Shown here one piece after another: positions 58,642-64,000 of a DNA stretch of 64,000 nt. The translations under genes were made by a program, and so were the position numbers. The stretch is from Saccharibacter floricola DSM 15669. GTDB lineage: Bacteria; Pseudomonadota; Alphaproteobacteria; Acetobacterales; Acetobacteraceae. The notes under the pieces were generated by a model. It worked only from the letters and a program-made list of their open reading frames with translations, ran no database searches and was not told the origin of the DNA. The first letter of the stretch is position 1. Each line of letters starts with the position of its first letter. The stretch covers positions 186,001 to 250,000 of the forward strand of contig NZ_KB899334.1 of assembly GCF_000378165.1 (NCBI RefSeq), read 5' to 3'.

Positions 58642-59976
58642 TTAGTCTGTCCATTTACCTAAACGTGCCTGACGGATCGTCACACCAGGCTTGAACATTT
58701 TCCGCCAAATCTTCGGCACGGCAATCCGTTGCGACACGTAAATTCCCGTATGACCGGAGGCAAGATACGCAATGATACAGCCTACTGCGTAGTAGATCAC
58801 ATTCGCACCACCAAACATCTCCACGGCCATAAAAGTACAAGCAATTGGCGTATTCGCAGCTCCAGCGAACACAGCAACGAAGCCAACCCCCGCCAACAAA
58901 TCAACCGGAACACCTAAAAGAGGTGCAAGAGCATTCCCCAGACCTGACCCGATAAAAAAGAGCGGCGTGACCTCACCGCCTTTAAACCCGCATGACAAAG
59001 CAATGACCGTAAAAATAAGCTTTAAGAGCCAGCTCCACGCATAATGATGAGCACCAAAGAAATTTAGGATCGATGCACCGCCTGCTTCTGGGGCAACCAT
59101 ACCTAAACCAAGATAATCACGCGTACCCAAAGCCCAGACCAACATAATCGTGACAACACCACCAATTGCTGGACGCAACCAGCTTTGTGGGCAAAACTTC
59201 TTCACAATTGGGGAAAGGTACTGAACCCCTTCTGAAAAAGCCCGGCTCGCAAACCCAAAAGCAATAGCAGCGACACCCACTTTCACCAATAACAGAGCAT
59301 TAACATGGAAAATGCGCCCATCAGCCCCTGTCAAACCATGAAAACCCATAGAATAGGCGGGATGATGAATACCCCATTGGTAACACACCCAGTCTGCCAC
59401 AACAGAACAAATCGTTGCAGGCAATAAGGCGCTACAATCAAGACGCCCCAAAGTCAAAACTTCCAGTCCAAAGACAGCGCCAGCAATGGGCGTTCCAAAA
59501 ACAGACCCAAACCCAGCAGCAATCCCCGCTGTGAGCAAAATGCGCGTATCGCGCTTATCCAAGCTGAACCAACGTGCGACCGCGCTCGCTAGGCTTCCCC
59601 CCATTTGAACGGCGGTTCCCTCTCGCCCAACCGAGGCTCCGAAGAGATGACTAATGATCGTTCCCAAAAAGACCAGCGGCGCCATACGCAAAGGCACACC
59701 GGCATCCGGCTCATGAATCTCATCAATAATGAGATTATTCCCCCCATCAGAGCGACCGCCCCAAAGGTAATAGGCCAACCCAACCGCGACCCCAGCGACG
59801 GGCAAAGCATAGAGAATAGCTGGATGGGTAAAGCGATACTGGGTCACAACCTCCAAAAGCCATAGGAACAGAGCACAAAAACTCCCTATCACCACAGCAA
59901 GCGGCAAGACCAAAAAACTCCAACGCACCAGTTGAAGAAACAACGAAAACATCTCTTTAAATGTTATTGATGGCAT
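58642..59976 (-). CDS. CLC-type antiporter, probably fluoride/proton (CLC-F)
   Basis: A 444-aa membrane protein with about ten hydrophobic helices of the CLC fold. Instead of the chloride-type GREGP loop it has GREGTAVQ (about residues 117-124, gating Glu119). Upstream it carries GGNNLIIDEIH and DAGVPLRMAP where chloride transporters have GSGIP. Both match what I recall of the fluoride-exporting CLC-F group. A fluoride-riboswitch-like leader precedes the gene, which strongly supports export of toxic fluoride in exchange for protons. The ATG at 59976 has AAGGGAG 7 nt upstream; a TTG one codon earlier is not needed. Confidence 0.85.
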   Translation of the reverse strand: MPSITFKEMFSLFLQLVRWSFLVLPLAVVIGSFCALFLWLLEVVTQYRFTHPAILYALPVAGVAVGLAYYLWGGRSDGGNNLIIDEIHEPDAGVPLRMAPLVFLGTIISHLFGASVGREGTAVQMGGSLASAVARWFSLDKRDTRILLTAGIAAGFGSVFGTPIAGAVFGLEVLTLGRLDCSALLPATICSVVADWVCYQWGIHHPAYSMGFHGLTGADGRIFHVNALLLVKVGVAAIAFGFASRAFSEGVQYLSPIVKKFCPQSWLRPAIGGVVTIMLVWALGTRDYLGLGMVAPEAGGASILNFFGAHHYAWSWLLKLIFTVIALSCGFKGGEVTPLFFIGSGLGNALAPLLGVPVDLLAGVGFVAVFAGAANTPIACTFMAVEMFGGANVIYYAVGCIIAYLASGHTGIYVSQRIAVPKIWRKMFKPGVTIRQARLGKWTD

Positions 59977-60032
59977 CAACAGACTCCCTTACCGATCACA
60001 CCACGCATAATCTTACGTGCGTATGTCATATT

Positions 60033-60110
60033 GGCAGGAATCATCAGCCTTTCCCGGTTTCCCCGAGTGGCAGTTCGACCTTCATAAAAGTCAGGTGGCA
60101 ATCCATCACC
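60033..60110 (-). promoter_or_regulatory. Candidate fluoride riboswitch (crcB motif)
   Basis: On the minus strand, 56 nt before the CLC start, the sequence shows the ordered landmarks of the fluoride aptamer: GGTGATGG (from 60110), then CCACC, whose CACC can pair with GGTG as the pseudoknot, then AACTGCC ... GGCTGATGAT, ending TTCCTGCC. P1 (GGATT with GATTCC) has one T-T mismatch, and the usual CCTAC end reads CCTGC. An extra hairpin GACTTT/AAGGTC is inserted before P2. A TTGACA -35 lies at 60146-60151 but no good -10 follows. No T run lies between aptamer and gene, so control of translation is more likely than termination. Confidence 0.75.
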
Positions 60111-60168
60111 TATCTGCCATAGGAAAGACACGAAAAGGATATTTCTGTCAAGTATCTATCCCACCAAC

Positions 60169-60197
60169 AAAAAACCCCCGCCTAAAAGCGAGGGTTT
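60169..60197 (-). terminator. Rho-independent terminator of fusA
   Basis: On the minus strand AAACCCTCGC and GCGGGGGTTT pair (one G-U) around a short loop and run into TTTTTT. It begins 26 bp after the fusA stop. Confidence 0.85.
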
Positions 60198-60222
60198 CTT
60201 GATCACATACGCTGTGAAAAGA

Positions 60223-62328
60223 TTAGCGGCGGTCTGCCATAATCTCTTCCGCCACATTACGTGGCACTGGGTCGTAGTGATGGAACTGCATGGTGAAGGA
60301 TGCACGCCCCTTCGTCGCAGAACGCAGATGAGAAATGTAACCGAACATTTCCTTCAGCGGCACCTGAGAACGAATAAGAACGGTAGATCCCATCACTTCC
60401 TGATTCTGGATGATACCGCGGCGACGGTTAAGGTCACCCACCACATCACCAACGTGATCGTTCGGTGTGGTAATTTCCACATCCATGATCGGTTCCAGAA
60501 TAACTGGAGCAGCTTTCTTCATCCCTTCGCGGAAGCATGCCTTAGCAGCAATTTCGAAGGCGAGAGCAGAAGAGTCAACATCATGGTATTTACCGTCTTC
60601 CAGCGTGAACTTGAAGTCCACTGTCTCGAAGCCAGCCATCACACCGGTAGATGCCTGATTACGGATGCCCTTCTCAACAGCTGGGATGTATTCTTTAGGA
60701 ACAGCACCACCAACAATCTTGTTTTCAAAAATGATCTGATCTTTTTCCTCTGAAGGTTCGAACTTAATCTTCACCTCAGCGAACTGACCGGAACCACCAG
60801 ACTGCTTCTTATGAGTGTATGTCTCGGTATGAGCCTGCGTGATGGTCTCACGATAGGCCACCTGTGGAGCACCAATGTTTGCATCCACGTTATATTCACG
60901 ACGCAGACGGTCAACAATAATGTCCAGATGTAGCTCACCCATCCCAGAAAGAATGGTCTGACCTGTCTCATGATCCGTGCGCAGCTGCAGAGAAGGATCT
61001 TCCGCCGTCAGCTTTTGCAGAGCCAGTGTCATCTTCTCAACAGCAGCCTTGGTGCGTGGCTCCACTGAGATGTCGATCACAGGCACTGGGAACTGCATAC
61101 GCTCCAAGATCACCGGATCAGCCGGATCAGCCAGTGTATCACCTGTTGCCGTGTCTTTCAGACCCACGAAAGCAGCAATATCACCAGCACCGACAGACTT
61201 CACTTCTTGGCGCTTGTCAGCGTGCATCTGGAACATACGTCCAACACGCTCTTTCTTACCATTCGTCGTGTTCAGCACGGTATCACCCGTGTTCAACACA
61301 CCACGATAGACGCGGACGAAGGTCAGTGTGCCGTATTTGTCAGAGATGATCTTAAAGGCAAGACCTGCAAACTTCCCTTCTGGCTCAACCGGAATGATTG
61401 GCAGGAAGTCTTCATCCACCTCTTCATCTTCAGGCGGTGCAATACGAATACCTTCAACTTCATCAGGAGCTGGTAGGTAGTCAATCACGGCGTCAAGAAG
61501 TGGCTGCACACCCTTGTTCTTAAAGGCCGTACCACACATGACAGGACGGAACTCACCAGAAATCGTGCCCTTCTTAATCGCACGCTTCAGGGTTGAGAGA
61601 GGCACTTCACCCTTCTCGAAATACTCTTCCATCGCTTCATTATCAGCAGCAAGAGCCGTATCAAGAAGATTTTGGTGTGCTTCCTCAGCTTTTTCCTTCA
61701 GGTCAGCTGGGATTTCTTCGTAATGGAAGTTCGCCCCGAGCTCGTCACCTTCCCAGACAATGGCGCGCATCTCAACGAGATCAACCACACCAACCATCTT
61801 ATCTTCAGCACCAATTGGCAGCTGAAGCGGAATAGCGACGATATCCAGCTTCTCTTTCAACGTGCTGAACGCATAGTAGAAGTCAGCGCCTACACGGTCG
61901 AGCTTGTTGATGAAGATGATGCGCGGAACATTATAACGATCCGCCAAACGCCAGTTCGTTTCGGACTGAGGCTGAACACCTGCCACACCTTCAATCACGA
62001 AGATAGCACCATCAAGCACGCGCAGGGAGCGATTAACTTCAATGTTAAAGTCAATATGGCCTGGGGTGTCGATGATGTTGATGCGGTTGTCGTTCCACTC
62101 ACAGGTCACGGCAGCGGAGGTAATCGTAATACCGCGCTCACGCTCCTGAGCCATATAGTCGGTCGTGGTGTTACCGTCATGCACTTCACCAATGCGGTGA
62201 GACATACCGGTATAATACAACATACGCTCAGTCGTCGTGGTTTTACCCGCATCAATATGCGCTGTAATACCAATGTTGCGAATCTTTGAGAGAGCGGACT
62301 TCGCGCTCTGGACGCTATCGTCGGTCAC
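60223..62328 (-). CDS. fusA: Elongation factor G
   Basis: Ribosomal translocase GTPase, 701 aa. G1 is [14 protein letters not shown]2 [10 protein letters not shown]3 DTPGHIDF and G4 NKLDR, followed by domains II-V with [14 protein letters not shown] and a normal C-terminus. The INKLDRxGADF form is usual for alphaproteobacteria. The start is GTG with GGAGG 7 nt upstream. It stands alone, with its own terminator, next to rpmB rather than with rpsL-rpsG and tuf; whether another fusA exists elsewhere cannot be seen. Confidence 0.97.
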   Translation of the reverse strand: MTDDSVQSAKSALSKIRNIGITAHIDAGKTTTTERMLYYTGMSHRIGEVHDGNTTTDYMAQERERGITITSAAVTCEWNDNRINIIDTPGHIDFNIEVNRSLRVLDGAIFVIEGVAGVQPQSETNWRLADRYNVPRIIFINKLDRVGADFYYAFSTLKEKLDIVAIPLQLPIGAEDKMVGVVDLVEMRAIVWEGDELGANFHYEEIPADLKEKAEEAHQNLLDTALAADNEAMEEYFEKGEVPLSTLKRAIKKGTISGEFRPVMCGTAFKNKGVQPLLDAVIDYLPAPDEVEGIRIAPPEDEEVDEDFLPIIPVEPEGKFAGLAFKIISDKYGTLTFVRVYRGVLNTGDTVLNTTNGKKERVGRMFQMHADKRQEVKSVGAGDIAAFVGLKDTATGDTLADPADPVILERMQFPVPVIDISVEPRTKAAVEKMTLALQKLTAEDPSLQLRTDHETGQTILSGMGELHLDIIVDRLRREYNVDANIGAPQVAYRETITQAHTETYTHKKQSGGSGQFAEVKIKFEPSEEKDQIIFENKIVGGAVPKEYIPAVEKGIRNQASTGVMAGFETVDFKFTLEDGKYHDVDSSALAFEIAAKACFREGMKKAAPVILEPIMDVEITTPNDHVGDVVGDLNRRRGIIQNQEVMGSTVLIRSQVPLKEMFGYISHLRSATKGRASFTMQFHHYDPVPRNVAEEIMADRR

Positions 62329-62352
62329 GGAAAACCTCCAAAATGCAAGGAA

Positions 62353-62379
62353 AGGTGTTCCAGTCTAACTGAAACACCT
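62353..62379 (-). terminator. Long perfect-length hairpin between rpmB and fusA
   Basis: On the minus strand AGGTGTTTCAGT and ACTGGAACACCT pair over 12 bp (one G-U) with a TAG loop, followed by TTTCCTT. It lies about 95 bp after rpmB and 25 bp before the fusA start. It may end rpmB transcripts or form part of the fusA leader. Two smaller inverted repeats (AACCCT/AGGGTT near 62385-62406 and GGCCCT/AGGGCC near 62443-62462) lie between it and rpmB. Confidence 0.6.
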
Positions 62380-62472
62380 CATCAAACCCTGTTTTTCCTT
62401 AGGGTTCTATCTCTTTCTGGCAGGGTTCCCCCAGAAGAAGACGGCCCTGTGTTACGAGGGCCTCACCCGGCC

Positions 62473-62775
62473 TCAACCTTGTTGAGCAGCCTTACGTTCC
62501 TGCACCCGAAGAATGCGACGCTTGATCACCAAAGCTTCCGGAGGAAGCTTACGGTTTGGTGTCCCTAACAGGAACGAATCAAGCCCACCATTATGCTCAA
62601 CCGTGCGAATGCCATTGGTCGTCAAACGCATACGAATTGGTGCTCCGAGAATATCGGAAAGCAGAGTGGTTTCCTGCAAATTAGGCAGAAAACGACGACG
62701 GGTTTTGTTGTGGGCGTGGCTGACGTTGTTGCCCGTCAGCACCCCTTTGCCCGTGACATGGCAACGGCGAGACAT
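62473..62775 (-). CDS. rpmB: Ribosomal protein bL28
   Basis: A 100-aa large-subunit protein. It starts [34 protein letters not shown], the L28 signature, and ends with [21 protein letters not shown]. The length of about 100 aa is normal in alphaproteobacteria. GAGGAAG lies before the ATG; an upstream in-frame extension of 42 codons has no family match and is rejected. Confidence 0.97.
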   Translation of the reverse strand: MSRRCHVTGKGVLTGNNVSHAHNKTRRRFLPNLQETTLLSDILGAPIRMRLTTNGIRTVEHNGGLDSFLLGTPNRKLPPEALVIKRRILRVQERKAAQQG

Positions 62776-63052
62776 AGAACTTCCTCGATGCTGTGATACG
62801 TAGGGCTGCAAGACCCCGACGTGTTCCGTAAATAAGGTGGGCTTATGGCTGACGCGAATGGAAACGTCAAGCCTTTCTGCCCTTTTCATCTGGCAGAACA
62901 ACAGCCCGCCCCCCCTCTAAACCGGAAACACCTAGGATGGAACCCCTCTCCCGCCTTATGACCAACAATTCCTGCTTCTTTTCGTAATATTTTCCATGTA
63001 CAGCGCTATGAGGAAGAAAATAATGTGAAACACACCATGATAAGCCCCTCCT

Positions 63053-64000
63053 ATGGAAACATCTGCTGTCTCAAACGTCATCTACTCAAAGATACCTTAC
63101 AGGAGACGTTCTTTCCTAAAAAAAGGCCTCTTAGGTGCTGCGTTAGTCTCTTCTTCACGTCATCACGCTTGCGCAGCACTCCTTCCTTCACAGCTAGCCC
63201 CACTCTGGCCGCCAGTTGCTTTCAGCAATGAGAACAGCCTTCACCCATGGCATCTCTCAAAAAATGGCGCCCTCTCTGCCATAAGAGCACCAGCCTTGAA
63301 CGTATTCCACCCAGCACAGGCAAATGGAACTGTCATATTGATTGCCGCTGGGGGAGGGTACCAGCGTATCGGTATCGCCCATGAAGCCCTTCCTGCTGTC
63401 CGTTGGCTCACATCACTGGGCATCACCGCCTGTGTCCTCATTTACCGCCTACCACGTGAGAGCTGCCCTCACGCCCCCTCAGTCCCTTTTGAGGACGCAC
63501 AGCGTGCTGTTCATCTCATTCGCACCAATCAGATAGGCTGCAACTTTACACCTTCCATAGTCGGCGCTCTTGGCTTCTCCGCAGGAGGGCACCTTCTCGG
63601 CATACAAGGACTTCACCCCGACCTAAACGGCTCACCCACCCCTTCTACTCACCAGATTCTTAAAGACCAGCTTGATATAATGATGCTTCTATATCCTGTA
63701 GTCAGTTTTGAGCCGCCTTTCCGCACAACAAGAGCCAGCCTTAATCTCATCGGCCCTCATCCAACAGAAACGGAGCGCCGGCGTTGGTCACTCCCCTCTT
63801 ATTGCCATCCCAATGCGCCACCTCTCTTCATCGCCCACGCATACGATGACCCTATTGTAGAACCACAACAAGCTGCACTTTTAGAAAGGCATTATATCGC
63901 AAACCAATGTCCCGTAGAGCGACATCTCTTCTCCATCGGCGGGCATGGTTTTGCTCTTGGCTTGCCTCAGACCCCACCCCACGCATGGCCTCACTTAGCG
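63053..64000 (+). CDS. Tat-exported alpha/beta hydrolase, acetyl esterase type (3' end outside window)
   Basis: At least 316 aa, open to the end of the window. The N-terminus has a twin-arginine signal (YRRRSFLKKGLLGAALVSS). The hydrolase domain shows the oxyanion region IAAGGGYQRI, the nucleophile in LGFSAGGHL (S176), the acid in HAYDDPIV (D265 or D266) and the histidine in GGHGFALG (H298), the pattern of BD-FAE/acetyl-xylan-esterase-like enzymes. A folded, exported carbohydrate esterase acting on acylated sugars is a reasonable guess. An in-frame stop lies just upstream of the ATG, fixing the longest frame; no good ribosome-binding site is seen. Confidence 0.82.
   Translation, partial: METSAVSNVIYSKIPYRRRSFLKKGLLGAALVSSSRHHACAALLPSQLAPLWPPVAFSNENSLHPWHLSKNGALSAIRAPALNVFHPAQANGTVILIAAGGGYQRIGIAHEALPAVRWLTSLGITACVLIYRLPRESCPHAPSVPFEDAQRAVHLIRTNQIGCNFTPSIVGALGFSAGGHLLGIQGLHPDLNGSPTPSTHQILKDQLDIMMLLYPVVSFEPPFRTTRASLNLIGPHPTETERRRWSLPSYCHPNAPPLFIAHAYDDPIVEPQQAALLERHYIANQCPVERHLFSIGGHGFALGLPQTPPHAWPHLA

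Noticed and set aside
62776-62901. 42-codon N-terminal extension of ribosomal protein bL28
   Set aside because: The family begins at [10 protein letters not shown], and GAGGAAG lies just before that ATG; the extension has no match.

Overview
The window is a gene-dense stretch of chromosome from an alphaproteobacterium, most likely an acetic acid bacterium (Acetobacteraceae). The evidence is the gene order: rodZ-ispG-hisS-prfA, BolA/J-protein/cobS-cobT, birA-coaX-rnj-proS-lolC-lolD-dnaE, tig-clpP-clpX-lon-hupB and sufR-sufBCDS-sufT-sufA. Further support comes from the short alphaproteobacterial ProRS and a Tat-exported lactonase. The birA-coaX-rnj block starts next to a tRNA gene, without the complex I (nuo) genes that precede it in many relatives. 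That would fit small-genome, sugar-adapted lineages, but the genus cannot be settled from sequence reading alone. There are no insertion sequences, prophage genes, rRNA genes or CRISPR arrays.

Layout. 1-10.9 kb: an MscS channel, tRNA-Met, a DUF4167 protein, prmC, a small exported protein on the opposite strand, then the minus-strand run prfA-hisS-ispG-rodZ-like, a nitronate monooxygenase-like enzyme and aspartate kinase. 11-17.4 kb: ubiG, a Tat-exported lactonase, DUF2147, glutaredoxin, ComF, phosphohexomutase, galU and tRNA-Leu(GAG). 17.5-25 kb: lipB, a LolA-like lipoprotein, bolA, a J-domain protein, cobS, cobT, a PLP decarboxylase and an exported protein of unknown function. 24.98-25.44 kb is the only long gene-free stretch; it carries a terminator, a 44-bp tandem duplication and several hairpins. 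25.4-35.5 kb: dnaE, lolD, lolC, proS, rnj, coaX, birA and tRNA-Val. 35.6-42.4 kb: HU, Lon, ClpX, ClpP, trigger factor and tRNA-Leu(TAG), a protein quality-control block. 42.5-48.2 kb: NAD(P)HX repair enzyme, a four-helix membrane protein, a DEAD-box helicase with a long charged tail, and an RNA uracil methyltransferase. 48.2-54.2 kb: the complete SUF iron-sulfur operon with its Rrf2 regulator. 54.3-64 kb: a DUF445 protein, a divergent PEP carboxylase, a CLC transporter preceded by what reads as a fluoride riboswitch, fusA, rpmB, and a Tat-exported esterase that runs off the window.

The most notable signals are: the candidate fluoride riboswitch in front of a GREGT-type (fluoride-type) CLC antiporter; a PEP carboxylase homologue that has lost several hallmark active-site residues; an AT-hook and histone-H1-like tail on a DEAD-box helicase, with a similar shorter tail on Lon; an inverted repeat spanning the tRNA-Leu/tig junction and lying against the tig ribosome-binding region; and a perfect 24-bp palindrome between a candidate -10 box and galU. 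Start sites were chosen by ribosome-binding site and family N-terminus; several genes begin with GTG or TTG.
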